64,000 nucleotides of DNA from Arthrobacter crystallopoietes (GTDB lineage: Bacteria; Actinomycetota; Actinomycetes; Actinomycetales; Micrococcaceae), in NCBI RefSeq assembly GCF_017603825.1, contig NZ_CP072014.1:1426001-1490000 (forward strand). The letters are read 5' to 3'. Under the pieces are notes generated by a model, which was not told the origin of the DNA, did no database searches, and worked only from the letters and a program-made list of their open reading frames with translations. Of the stretch, positions 25,263 to 33,918 are shown piece after piece. Position numbers and translations under genes: made by a program. Position 1 is the stretch's first letter, and the number at the start of each line of letters is the position of its first letter.

Positions 25263-26405
25263 TCTGCACGTTCCTCATTTCAGTAGTCCCTCTAATTTTA
25301 TGAGGGTCCACTGTCCGAAATCTCTAGGCTCCCCACCTGGACCTGCCGCGGGCCACCGCGATCGCCCGCGGTTCCCAGGACCTGCCCGAGGACCTGCTGC
25401 CGGCGTTCGAGGCCGCCGTCCTGCCCCAGGCCGGCAAGATCACGGTGGAGAGTGTGCAGGCCCGTGCCCGCAAGGCCCGTGAACGGCTGCACCCGGAAAC
25501 CCTCACCGTGCGCCACGAACGCGCGGACCGGTCCCGCAATGCCGGCCTCGTGCCACAGGATGACGGGATGGCCGAAGTCTGGTTCCGCTGCGCCGCGGAC
25601 AAGGCAGTCATGGTGTTCAACCTCGTCCAGGCCCTCGCGAAGAAGCTGCAGGGCCCCGAAGAAGCCCGGACCCTGCCCCAGCTGCGCGCCGACGTCATCA
25701 CCGACCTGCTCCTCAACCCCGGCACCCGCACCGGCGGCTGCACCTGCAACGGCAGCACAGTCACCGGGAACGGAACCTGCAAGGGTACCGGGAGCGGCAC
25801 GGGCACCTGTGCCGGCACGGGGACGGGGGCGGGGGCCGGGATCACGGCCAGTGTCGCGGTCACGTTGTCGTTGGAGACCGCGGCGGGGTTGAGCGAGGAG
25901 CCCGGCGAACTCGCCGGGTACGGGCCGATCCCGCCGGACATGGCCCGCAACCTCGCCGGGCTCGCGAAATCCTGGCTGCTGGTGCTGACCGATGAGTACC
26001 GCACCGCGGTCGCGGCCGCGAAAGACCTGCGGCACCCGCCCGAATGGCTCAAACGCCTCGTCCGGTTACGCGACGGGCACTGCAGCGGCCCCGGCTGCCA
26101 CGTGGAAGCCCGGTTCTGCGAGGTCGACCACACCATCGCCTGGGAAGACGGCGGTAAAACCGTGCTCGGAAATCTCAAAGCGCTCTGCAAACCCGAACAC
26201 ATTGCCAAACACGCCGGCGGCTGGACAGTCACCCAATATCCCGACGGCAGCACCACCTGGAAATCGCGGACCGGCCACGAATGGACCAGCACCCCCGAAA
26301 ACAGCTGGTCCATCCGCCCACCAACCGAACCACCACCACCGGACCTCTACACCCCACCACCCTTCTAACGATTAACGCGCCAATGTCGTCAACGTACCTG
26401 ACCGC

Positions 26406-26618
26406 ATGGCCTCGAAAACTGATCTCCGCCAGGCCGAAGGTCGCGAACCGCTGCAGGAACTCGGTGCAGTCCGCAAGGCCTGACTGCAATTGGAGCGGCA
26501 GGAGCACTACCGGGTGCTGCAAGCTCGGAACGCCGACGTCAGTTGGGCGGCCATTGCCGCAGTCCTGGGCGTGAGCAAGCAGGTGGCTCATTAGAAGTTT
26601 CGCAAGCGGCCGGCCGAG
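26406..26618 (+). pseudogene. Remnant of a small helix-turn-helix protein gene
   Basis: From the ATG at 26406 the frame reads MASKTDLRQAEGREPLQEL, meets TGA at 26481-26483, continues LQLERQEHYRVLQA and VSWAAIAAVLGVSKQVAH, meets TAG at 26592-26594, and then KFRKRP. The joined product would be a coiled coil plus HTH of about 70 residues, a layout common in small actinobacterial proteins. Two in-frame stops mark it as decayed. It is not a predicted gene in any single open frame. Confidence 0.65.
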
Positions 26619-26694
26619 TGGTGTTTAGGGTGTCAGCTGGTGCGATAGGCCAGCCTCAAAAGAGACCGTTCGCGCATTGACGGTTCCGGAAACA

Positions 26695-26728
26695 AAAATG
26701 AGGCCCGGTCAAATGTTGACCGGGCCTC
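26695..26728 (-). terminator. Hairpin terminator after tRNA-Arg(ACG)
   Basis: AGGCCCGGTCAA and TTGACCGGGCCT form a perfect 12-bp stem around ATG (26701-26727). On the minus strand it is followed by CATTTTTGTTTCC, a good U tract. Confidence 0.9.
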
Positions 26729-26736
26729 ATCTTGAA

Positions 26737-26813
<77 letters not shown>

Positions 26814-27129
26814 TTTGGCCTCGCGGCCGGATATAACTCTAGCGTGTTTCCTTCCGGTCACCAAATCGGCGCTGGGGTGAGGCTTGCCACTCCTTAAAAC
26901 CCGCGGAATCATGCGGATGACTCCGTGTTTCGGCGATCGGTGACGATTGTGAACTAGACCGGTCTATATGACCTTTATCACTTAATCCGCGGCGCTCGAA
27001 TCGAAAAACCTTGATTTTCCGCGGTTGACACTACTCCTGAACAGTGCTGCGCGTTACAAAGCTGCAGTCCGGTCTACTCCATGGCCCATAGCATCAATAC
27101 ACACCACTGGCCCGAGAAAGGGAAGAGTC
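26814..27129. other. 316-nt region between tRNA-Arg and pckG
   Basis: No gene. It holds the upstream region of the minus-strand tRNA-Arg and the pckG promoter region. A perfect palindrome lies at 26955-26966. A TTGACA-like -35 occurs at 27024-27029 without a convincing -10 at 16-18 nt. Confidence 0.6.
26955..26966. promoter_or_regulatory. Palindrome upstream of pckG
   Basis: TAGACCGGTCTA is a perfect 12-bp palindrome. It overlaps a second dyad, GGTC-N5-GACC (26961-26973). Both lie about 160-175 nt before the pckG start and could bind a regulator of gluconeogenesis. No regulator is identified. Confidence 0.4.
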
Positions 27130-28971
27130 ATGGGCGATAACGCGCGTCAGCCGGTTCTTGACGAAACACTCAAGAACGCACCAACTACACATGCCAAGCT
27201 TCTGGCCTGGGTTGCCGAAGTTTCCGAGCTGACGCAGCCTGACTCAGTCTATTGGGTGGACGGGTCTGAAGCCGAGTACAAGCAACTGACGGATGAACTG
27301 GTCGAGGCAGGCACGCTCAAGCGCCTGAACCCCGAGCTGTTCCCGAACTCCTTTGCCGGCTCCTCCGATCCCAAGGACGTGGCCCGCGTCGAAGAGCGGA
27401 CGTTTATCTGCTCGGAGAACGAACGCGACTCCGGCTTCACCAACAACTGGATGGATCCGGCCAAGATGAAGGGCATCCTGCGGGAGCGCTTCGCCGGCAG
27501 CATGCGTGGCCGCACTATGTACGTGATCCCGTTCGTCATGGGGCACCTGGACGCAGAAGATCCGAAGTTCGGCGTCGAAATTACTGACAGCGCTTACGTG
27601 GTCGCCTCCATGCGCATCATGGCCCGCATCGGCTCGGATGTGCTGCGCAAGATCGAAGAGCTGGATGCCTTCTTCGTGCCGGCACTGCACTCCGTCGGTG
27701 CTCCGCTGGAGCCGGGTCAGCAGGATGTGCCGTGGCCGTGCAACGAGGAGAAGTGGATTGTCCACTTCCCCGAGGAGCGCTCTATCTGGTCGTACGGTTC
27801 CGGGTACGGTGGCAACGCTTTGCTGGGCAAGAAGTGCTACTCCCTGCGCATCGCGTCCGTCATGGCCCGCGATGAGGGCTGGCTTGCCGAACACATGCTG
27901 ATCCTCAAGCTAACCAGCCCGGAGAACAAGGCGTACCACGTCGCGGCGGCATTCCCGTCTGCCTGTGGCAAAACCAACCTGGCCCTGCTGGACCCGACCA
28001 TCGAAGGCTGGAAGGCCGAGACCCTCGGTGACGACATCAACTGGATGCGTTTCGGGAAGGACGGCGAGCTGCGGGCGGTCAACCCCGAGGCTGGCCTGTT
28101 CGGTGTTGCGCCGGGTACGGGGTGGAGCACCAACCCCAACGCCATGCGCGCCATTGCCAAGGGCAACTCCATCTTCACCAACGTGGCACTGACCGACGAC
28201 GGCGGTGTCTGGTGGGAAGGAATGACGGATGAAGTTCCCGAGCACCTGACCGACTGGCAGGGCAACGAATGGACCCCGGAGGCCGGACGTCCCGCCGCGC
28301 ACCCGAACTCGCGGTTCTGCACGCCCATCGACCAGGTCGACATGCTGGCACCGGAGTACCACGACCCGCAGGGCGTGGCTATCGACGCCATCCTCTTCGG
28401 CGGCCGCCGCAAGACCACCATCCCGCTGGTCACCGAGGCCCGCGACTGGACCAACGGCATCTTCATGGGCTCCACGCTGTCCTCGGAAACCACTGCTGCT
28501 GCAGCCGGTGCCGTGGGCGTGGTCCGCCGTGATCCGATGGCCATGCTGCCCTTCATGGGCTATGACGCCGGAGATTACCTGCGCCACTGGATCACCGTTT
28601 CCGGCAAGGGCAATCAGGAGCGTCTGCCCAAGATCTTCCTGGTGAACTGGTTCCGCCGCACGGCCGACGGTGGCTTCGCCTGGCCGGGCTTCGGGGACAA
28701 CTCCCGAGTGCTGAAGTGGGCCATCGAGCGGATCGAAGGCAAGGCCGACGCCACGGAAACGCCGATCGGCTTCGTGCCGACGCCGGACTCCCTCGATCTC
28801 ACCGGTCTGGACATGACGCCGGAACAGGTTGAAGAAGCCGTCAAGGTTGATCCTGCTGAATGGGCCGAAGAGCTCAAGGGCATCGAGGAATGGTACGCCC
28901 GCTTCGGCGAGTCCCTGCCGGAACAGCTGTCCGCACAGCTGAAGGTGCTGCAGGAGCGCTTCGACGTGTAA
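27130..28971 (+). CDS. pckG: Phosphoenolpyruvate carboxykinase (GTP)
   Basis: 613 aa, normal for the GTP-dependent class. Converts oxaloacetate and GTP to PEP, CO2 and GDP, the first step of gluconeogenesis from TCA intermediates, in the cytoplasm. The kinase loop with the reactive cysteine, SACGKTNLA, is at about 277-285; the substrate-binding [15 protein letters not shown] region and WFRR segment are present. The ATG at 27130 has GGAAG upstream; the 35 additional codons of open frame are not family sequence. A hairpin terminator follows. Confidence 0.96.
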   Translation: MGDNARQPVLDETLKNAPTTHAKLLAWVAEVSELTQPDSVYWVDGSEAEYKQLTDELVEAGTLKRLNPELFPNSFAGSSDPKDVARVEERTFICSENERDSGFTNNWMDPAKMKGILRERFAGSMRGRTMYVIPFVMGHLDAEDPKFGVEITDSAYVVASMRIMARIGSDVLRKIEELDAFFVPALHSVGAPLEPGQQDVPWPCNEEKWIVHFPEERSIWSYGSGYGGNALLGKKCYSLRIASVMARDEGWLAEHMLILKLTSPENKAYHVAAAFPSACGKTNLALLDPTIEGWKAETLGDDINWMRFGKDGELRAVNPEAGLFGVAPGTGWSTNPNAMRAIAKGNSIFTNVALTDDGGVWWEGMTDEVPEHLTDWQGNEWTPEAGRPAAHPNSRFCTPIDQVDMLAPEYHDPQGVAIDAILFGGRRKTTIPLVTEARDWTNGIFMGSTLSSETTAAAAGAVGVVRRDPMAMLPFMGYDAGDYLRHWITVSGKGNQERLPKIFLVNWFRRTADGGFAWPGFGDNSRVLKWAIERIEGKADATETPIGFVPTPDSLDLTGLDMTPEQVEEAVKVDPAEWAEELKGIEEWYARFGESLPEQLSAQLKVLQERFDV

Positions 28972-28994
28972 GGTTCCCTGCCGCTAGGCCGTAC

Positions 28995-29036
28995 GGAAGC
29001 AGGTCCCGACAAATGCGTCGGTGCCTGCTTCCTTTA
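28995..29036 (+). terminator. Hairpin terminator after pckG
   Basis: GGAAGCAGG (28995-29003) pairs with CCTGCTTCC (29024-29032), with an inner CCGAC/GTCGG stem, then TTTAA. It separates pckG from the downstream gene. Confidence 0.8.
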
Positions 29037-29098
29037 ACTGGCTTCGGGCGTATCTTGTAGAGGACCCGCCGTCCGCGACCCCCCGGAGGAGCCTCGGA

Positions 29099-31591
29099 AT
29101 GACAAAAAGCCCATTTGTAGGACGCTTGGCCGGGTTCAGTGCCGGGGATATTGTCGTGGCGGGCGGCAAGGGCGCCAACCTCGGTGAGCTGATCCGAAAC
29201 GGTTTTCCGGTGCCGGACGGCTTCGTCGTTACGACCCAGGCCTACGCCGCCCTGCTGGGCTCCACCCCGCTGGGCGCGAAACTGGCAGAACTGCTGCAAT
29301 CCGGCGCTGACGGCGCCAGCATCAGAGCGGAATTTGCCGCCACGGCCGTTCCGCCAGAAATCCGGGCGGCAGTAGCGGATGCTTATGCGCAGCTGGGGTC
29401 GAAGCCGGTGGCCGTGCGTTCGAGTGCCACAGCCGAGGACCTGCCGGGCGCAGCCTTCGCAGGGCAGCAGGACACGTACCTCAATGTTGTCGGCGAGGAC
29501 GCAGTGATCAAGGCCGTGACGGATTGCTGGGCCTCGCTCTGGACGGACCGGGCGATCGCGTACCGCCAGCGGCAGGGGATCGACGCGCATGAGGTGGCCA
29601 TCGCCGTCGTCGTTCAGGAGATGGTTCCGGCAGAGATTGCCGGAGTGATGTTCAGTGCTAACCCGGTAACCGGTGCGCGGGATGAAATTGTCGTGGATGC
29701 AAGCAGCGGGTTGGGGGAAGCAGTGGTCTCCGGCCTGGTCACGCCGGACCATTACGTTCTCGACGGTGCCGGACGGCTGATGGCTTACGCCCCTGGTCGA
29801 CGCGAAGTAGTGATTCACGCGTACGACGACGGCGGAACCGGCGAGGACCAAGGAACCGCGGACCTGGAGCCGTCACTCAGCCCGGCACAGCTCGCGGAAC
29901 TCGCGTGGCTAGCGAGGCAGTCGGCGGAGCTGTTCGGCCGGCCGCAGGACATGGAGTGGGCTGTTGCCGGGGGCCGGGTCTATATCCTTCAGTCCCGTCC
30001 GATGACAGCCCTGCCGCCGCAGCCGCTTAAACTGAACCGGTTCCAGAAACTGATGGGGCCCTTCTTTCTGGAAATGTTCACGCAGCGTCCGTACCCGTTG
30101 GACGTCTCCGGCTGGATGGACCGGGGAATCGGCGCCATGCTTCGGGGCATGGCGGGCAGCGTCGGCGTGCGGTTCCCGACCATTGAACAACTGTTGCCGG
30201 AAGAGGACGGGGTCGTGGTCCGGCTGGTTCCGCCGATCCCGCGGCCCACACTCCGAACCCTGGTCGCGCCATTGTCCATTGCCCTGCGCGTCCACCGATT
30301 CAAGCCGGAAAAGTGGACCGAGGACGGCCGGTTCGCCGCATTCCTGGCCGAGGTGGAACAGCTGAATGCGCGGGATCCCGAGCCGCTGCGTTGGCAGGAG
30401 GTCATCCGGCTGGCCGAGGACGCCTTCGCCGCGATTCACTGGATTACCGAACTGCGGGCGGCCTATCTGCCCGGCGCCTTCATTCCGCAGGGCAAGCTGC
30501 GGTTGTTATTGCTGCTGCTGGGCAAACCGCGGCTGGCCGCTGCGTTGATCGCCGGCGCTGAGACCCGTACCAGCCAGGCCAACCGCGGTCTCGAGCAGCT
30601 CGCGGAAGGCGTTCGGACCAACGCCGACCTGTCCGCAGCGTTCAACGAGCTGGCCCCGGCAGACTTGCTTGTCCGGCTGCTGGAGCCGGAGTTCGCCGGA
30701 TTCCGCGCGGATTTCGATGCTTTTGTGGCGGAGTACGGCCACCGCGAGACGGTCAGCGTGGTCCTCAGCAGCGCGCCCACATGGTCCGCGGCTCCCGACG
30801 TTGTGCTGAGTCTGGTCAAAGCGATGCTGGGCGAGCGGCACCAGGGCGCTGACCAGACGGGGCAGGCGCTGCGGGAACTGGAAAGGCATCCTGCCCTCCG
30901 GTTCGAACCGCTCAGGCGTCAGGTCCTTAGCGCCGTCACGTCATCTAAGACCGGCACGGCGTTCCGCGAAGACTCGCACTTTTATGCAACCAAACTGCTG
31001 CCGCCGCTGCGCCGGGCACTGCTGGAGCTCGGGCAGCGGCTGGCCGCGGCCGGGGTGCTGGAGGACGCGGACCAGGTCCATCACCTGCGCTTCAACGAAC
31101 TCCAGGCGATGACAAGGTACGAGGGGGCCCTGCCGGCGGCTGAACGCGGGCGATACCGCCGCGTGGTGCTGGCGCGCGAGGCGAAACGCCGTGAGCTTGA
31201 AGGCATCCCGCTGCTGCCGATGGATGCCCTCTTCCCTGGCAGGCGGCGGCACGGGAATGCCCTCGTCTCCGGCACAGCGGCCAGTGCGGGCCGGGCGGCG
31301 GGACGGGTGCGGGTGATCCGCTCGCCGGCAGACTTCGGCACCTTGGCCAGCGGGGAGATCCTCGTGTGCCCGTACACCAATCCCTCATGGACGCCGCTGT
31401 TCCAGCGTGCCGCCGCCGTCGTCGTGGATGCCGGCGGCCTAGGCTCGCACGCCGCGATCGTGGCCCGCGAGTACGGCATCCCCGCGGTGATGGGAACCGG
31501 CACCGGAACCAAGGTGCTGCAGGACGGCCAGCAGGTGCTGGTAGATGGGTCGGCAGGCCTGGTCCTTCCTGACGGCGATGGGCATGCTTGA
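29099..31591 (+). CDS. PEP synthase/rifampicin phosphotransferase-like protein
   Basis: 830 aa. An N-terminal ATP-grasp domain (GGKGANLGEL at about 18-27; VRSSATAEDLPGAAFAGQQ near 105) is followed by a middle domain of about 400 residues and a C-terminal swivelling phosphohistidine domain, GGLGSHAAIVAREYGIPA, with His at about 784. The order ATP-grasp, middle, His is that of rifampicin phosphotransferase (Rph). True PEP synthase carries a further C-terminal PEP-binding barrel, absent here. The middle domain's substrate is not known. The ATG at 29099 has CGGAGGAG upstream. It follows pckG, whose product is PEP. Confidence 0.75.
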   Translation: MTKSPFVGRLAGFSAGDIVVAGGKGANLGELIRNGFPVPDGFVVTTQAYAALLGSTPLGAKLAELLQSGADGASIRAEFAATAVPPEIRAAVADAYAQLGSKPVAVRSSATAEDLPGAAFAGQQDTYLNVVGEDAVIKAVTDCWASLWTDRAIAYRQRQGIDAHEVAIAVVVQEMVPAEIAGVMFSANPVTGARDEIVVDASSGLGEAVVSGLVTPDHYVLDGAGRLMAYAPGRREVVIHAYDDGGTGEDQGTADLEPSLSPAQLAELAWLARQSAELFGRPQDMEWAVAGGRVYILQSRPMTALPPQPLKLNRFQKLMGPFFLEMFTQRPYPLDVSGWMDRGIGAMLRGMAGSVGVRFPTIEQLLPEEDGVVVRLVPPIPRPTLRTLVAPLSIALRVHRFKPEKWTEDGRFAAFLAEVEQLNARDPEPLRWQEVIRLAEDAFAAIHWITELRAAYLPGAFIPQGKLRLLLLLLGKPRLAAALIAGAETRTSQANRGLEQLAEGVRTNADLSAAFNELAPADLLVRLLEPEFAGFRADFDAFVAEYGHRETVSVVLSSAPTWSAAPDVVLSLVKAMLGERHQGADQTGQALRELERHPALRFEPLRRQVLSAVTSSKTGTAFREDSHFYATKLLPPLRRALLELGQRLAAAGVLEDADQVHHLRFNELQAMTRYEGALPAAERGRYRRVVLAREAKRRELEGIPLLPMDALFPGRRRHGNALVSGTAASAGRAAGRVRVIRSPADFGTLASGEILVCPYTNPSWTPLFQRAAAVVVDAGGLGSHAAIVAREYGIPAVMGTGTGTKVLQDGQQVLVDGSAGLVLPDGDGHA

Positions 31592-31608
31592 CGTTGGGTG
31601 TTAACAAC

Positions 31609-31640
31609 GACGGCGGCCCGGTCGTTTCCGGGCCGCCGTC
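31609..31640. terminator. Bidirectional terminator between Rph-like gene and hmp
   Basis: GACGGCGGCCCGG and CCGGGCCGCCGTC form a perfect 13-bp stem around TCGTTT. It lies between convergent genes and probably serves both. Confidence 0.85.
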
Positions 31641-31673
31641 CGTTTGGGATGATGGCTGGTTCTTCGAAGGGCG

Positions 31674-32846
31674 TTAGTTGGCCGAGGCGAGCCAGAGGTC
31701 CGGGCCAAAGACCTCGTAGTGGATCTTGGTGGCGGGGATCCCGGCGTCGATCGCCTGGCTGCGGATGGACTTCATGAACGGCAGCGGGCCGCACACGTAG
31801 ACGGAGGCATCGGCGGGAAGCTCGACATCCTGCAGGGACATGAAGCCTGTGTTCGCGCCTTCGGCCGGTTCTTCGAGCCACAGCTTGAGGTTGGCGCCGT
31901 CGAGTTTTTCGATGTCGTTGACCATCTGGTCGCGCAGGGCCCAGGCTTCCAGGTTCTTTTCCGCGTGCAGAACTATTACTTCGCGGCTGGAACCCTGCCG
32001 GGCGAGGGAGCGCAGCGCTGAGGCGGAGGGGGTGCAGCCGATGCCTGCGGTCGCGAAGACCACCGGTGTGTCGCCCTCGTCCAAGGTGACGTCGCCGTAG
32101 GGGTTGGAGAGCTCGAGTACGTCGCCGACCTGGACGTTGCGGTGGAGTACGGGGGAGACTTCGCCGCCGTCGTCGAGCTTGGTGGTGAAGACGCGGCGGT
32201 CGGTGGAGTCGACGTCGGCGGAGAGCGAGTACTGGCGGACCTGGCGCAGGCCGTCGGGCAGCTGGACCTTGACGCTGACGAACTGGCCGGGGCGGGCGGC
32301 CGTGACCGGGGTGTCGTCCGCCGGCTCAAGAACGAACGTCATGGAGCCGGTACCGGCCGGGTTCTTCTCCACGACCTGCCACGGCATCCACATCTTGTCA
32401 TTGGCCTGCTGTGCGTAGAGGCCCTTTTCAATCTTGATCAGGGCGTTGGCCATCAGCCAGTAGACCTCGGTCCAGGCTTCGGCGATCTCGGCGGTGATCA
32501 CATCGGCCAGCTCTTCGGCGATGGCTTCGAAGAGGTACTTGTAGACGATGTCGTACTGGTCTTCGGTGATGCCCAGCGAGGTGTGCTTGTTGGCGATGCG
32601 GCTGAGCATGGTCTCGGGGACCAGGTCCGGGTTGGCGACCATGGCGGAGGCGAAGGCGGCGATGGAGCCGGCCAGGGCCTTCTGCTGCTCCCCGTTGCGC
32701 TGGTTGGCGCGGCTGAAAAGCCCGTGCAGGAGTTCCGGATGCGCCGCGAACAGGCGGCTGTAAAAGTTCGGTGTAATGCTCCCCAACCGCTCGCCCACCA
32801 GGGGGAGGGTGGCTTCAATGATGGGGCGGGATTTCTCCGAGAGCAT
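31674..32846 (-). CDS. hmp: Flavohemoprotein, nitric oxide dioxygenase
   Basis: 390 aa. An N-terminal globin domain (1-140) has distal Tyr29 and Gln54 and proximal heme ligand His88 in NKHTSLG. An FAD-binding ferredoxin-reductase domain has RQYSLSA, and an NAD-binding domain has GIGCTPSASALRSL and YVCGPLPFM. Oxidises NO to nitrate with O2 and NAD(P)H, protecting against nitrosative stress. AAGGAG lies 5 nt before the ATG. The upstream gene encodes an NsrR-like repressor, and two dyads lie in the intergenic region. Confidence 0.95.
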   Translation of the reverse strand: MLSEKSRPIIEATLPLVGERLGSITPNFYSRLFAAHPELLHGLFSRANQRNGEQQKALAGSIAAFASAMVANPDLVPETMLSRIANKHTSLGITEDQYDIVYKYLFEAIAEELADVITAEIAEAWTEVYWLMANALIKIEKGLYAQQANDKMWMPWQVVEKNPAGTGSMTFVLEPADDTPVTAARPGQFVSVKVQLPDGLRQVRQYSLSADVDSTDRRVFTTKLDDGGEVSPVLHRNVQVGDVLELSNPYGDVTLDEGDTPVVFATAGIGCTPSASALRSLARQGSSREVIVLHAEKNLEAWALRDQMVNDIEKLDGANLKLWLEEPAEGANTGFMSLQDVELPADASVYVCGPLPFMKSIRSQAIDAGIPATKIHYEVFGPDLWLASAN

Positions 32847-32890
32847 CGTTACTCCTTGGGTCAGAAGGTGGTTGATGGCTCAAAAGTAGC

Positions 32891-32911
32891 ATTCCAAATG
32901 CCGGTTTGAAT
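32891..32911 (-). promoter_or_regulatory. Imperfect dyad in the hmp promoter
   Basis: ATTCCAAA and TTTGAAT flank six bases as an imperfect dyad next to a possible -10 TACTTT of hmp on the minus strand. It would suit an NsrR-type operator. Confidence 0.35.
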
Positions 32912-32916
32912 CCACA

Positions 32917-32935
32917 TTTCTACCGCGTGTAGAAA
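32917..32935 (-). promoter_or_regulatory. Perfect dyad upstream of hmp, candidate NsrR operator
   Basis: TTTCTAC-N5-GTAGAAA is a perfect 7-bp inverted repeat between nsrR and hmp, 71-89 nt before the hmp start. Dyads of this size suit dimeric Rrf2 repressors. Confidence 0.5.
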
Positions 32936-32954
32936 ACTCCTTGATTTTTCGCGG

Positions 32955-33404
32955 TTAAGCCGGGCGGCGTGTGTTCAACATCACAAAGACCGGCTCCATT
33001 TGGCCCTGACGGGGCAAACTTGAGACGACCAGATCGTCGAGTTCACGGTAGAAGGCTTCGCGGGCGCGGCGCACGGCCCCGCGCAGGCTGCAGTTGTTGC
33101 TCAGCGGGCAGTTGCCGGCGGCGCTTTCGCAGTCGACGACGTCTTCGCGCTCGTCCAGTTCGCGCAGCAGCCAGCCCACCGTCGTCGTACGCCCTTTGGC
33201 GCTCAAACGCACGCCACCGGAGCGGCCGCGGACCGCCTCCACGAGGCCGAGGGAGCGCAGTTTCAGAACCGCTTTGCTTACGTGATTGTAGGGAGTCCCG
33301 ACGCCGTCGGCGATGGCCTGGGTGGTCAGCAGTTCGCCATCGAGCGAGGCGCTGAGCAGCATGAGGGCGCGCAGGCACACGTCAGAGAAGGCATTGATCC
33401 GCAT
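32955..33404 (-). CDS. nsrR: NsrR-like Rrf2-family regulator
   Basis: 149 aa. N-terminal winged helix (MRINAFSDVCLRALMLLSA, TTQAIADGVGTPYNHVSKAV) and a C-terminal cluster of three cysteines, Cys92, Cys99 and Cys105, the iron-sulfur ligands expected for NO-sensing NsrR. It sits immediately upstream of hmp on the same strand, with 108 nt between them. TAGAAT lies exactly 6 nt before the ATG, indicating a leaderless message. IscR or RsrR-like sensors are the alternatives; the hmp neighbour favours NsrR. Confidence 0.85.
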   Translation of the reverse strand: MRINAFSDVCLRALMLLSASLDGELLTTQAIADGVGTPYNHVSKAVLKLRSLGLVEAVRGRSGGVRLSAKGRTTTVGWLLRELDEREDVVDCESAAGNCPLSNNCSLRGAVRRAREAFYRELDDLVVSSLPRQGQMEPVFVMLNTRRPA

Positions 33405-33444
33405 GCAGGCATTCTAACGCCGCTGCGTTGATGCTCCGCCCGGG

Positions 33445-33915
33445 TTAGGCCGGCGGCCAGACAATCCGGTCCTGCGGGTCGATGAACGGTTCCGGGTAGG
33501 TCCATTCGCCGTTGTCGTCATGGCTGTAGGGCTGGATGGCCGCGATGGCGGCGCCCCACGAATGCTCGGTGGCGACGTGGATGGCGTCCGTGTCATTGTC
33601 GGGCAGGTAGATGTCGCTGATCACTGCGATGGCGCGGAATTGCGACTTCTCCTGCTGCAGCGCGGTGTAGATGTCCTGGATCATGGCATCCGCGTCCACC
33701 TCGTCGGATTCTTCATCGCCCTCAATGTCCTCGGGCTGGACGGCGATCAGCCGCAGCTCGCCGTCGTTGGTCATCACCAGGCCGACCGGCAGGAAGGCGC
33801 CGTGTTCTTCCAGCTGTTCCTGCGCCATGCCCAGGCCGGTGCCGAAGAGCGTGTCGATGTCATTCAGGACCTCAGGTTCTATGCCTTCGCGCCACGAAGT
33901 GCCCTCTGTGCTCAT
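33445..33915 (-). CDS. Hypothetical acidic protein after manB
   Basis: 156 aa soluble acidic protein without signal peptide or membrane helix. It contains GLVMTNDGELRLIAVQPED and FRAIAVISDIYLP strands and a conserved-looking WGAAIAAIQPY. I do not recognise a named domain. The start is 3 nt after the manB stop, so it is translated from the manB message. Function unknown. Confidence 0.7.
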   Translation of the reverse strand: MSTEGTSWREGIEPEVLNDIDTLFGTGLGMAQEQLEEHGAFLPVGLVMTNDGELRLIAVQPEDIEGDEESDEVDADAMIQDIYTALQQEKSQFRAIAVISDIYLPDNDTDAIHVATEHSWGAAIAAIQPYSHDDNGEWTYPEPFIDPQDRIVWPPA

Positions 33916-33918
33916 TGG

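Larger units (their letters stand above)
24043..25324 (-). mobile_element. IS3-family insertion sequence
   Basis: About 1.28 kb. The ends carry inverted repeats with shared core ATTTCGGACAG followed by C or T and GGA (left 24046-24060, right 25307-25321). TAG flanks both ends (24040-24042 and 25325-25327) and may be a 3-bp target duplication. It encodes orfA and orfB on the minus strand with an A7G slippery run between them. The left end has one extra A relative to the right, so exact boundaries are uncertain by a few bases. Confidence 0.88.
23441..26368 (+). pseudogene. DUF222/HNH endonuclease gene split by an IS3-family element
   Basis: The N-terminal DUF222 part (23441-24040, 200 codons, MDGFQFDFIPAPE to GNLGLL) and the C-terminal part (25328-26368, from HLDLPRATAIARG) belong to one 13E12-type protein. 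The latter ends in a complete HNH motif: CSGPGC, CEVDHTIAW, GGKT, N, LCKPEH. A Gly/Thr/Cys-rich low-complexity stretch lies near 25725-25850. The IS at 24043-25324 separates the halves, so no full protein can be made. TAGGGT lies 6 nt before the ATG. Removing the IS and one copy of the putative TAG duplication leaves the two halves out of frame by one base. Confidence 0.85.

Noticed and set aside
27009-32956. Near-identical 18-mer CCTTGATTTT(C/T)CGCGGTT before pckG (27009) and beside nsrR (32939)
   Set aside because: One mismatch in 18 bases is expected a few times by chance in a window of this size, and the second copy overlaps the nsrR stop.
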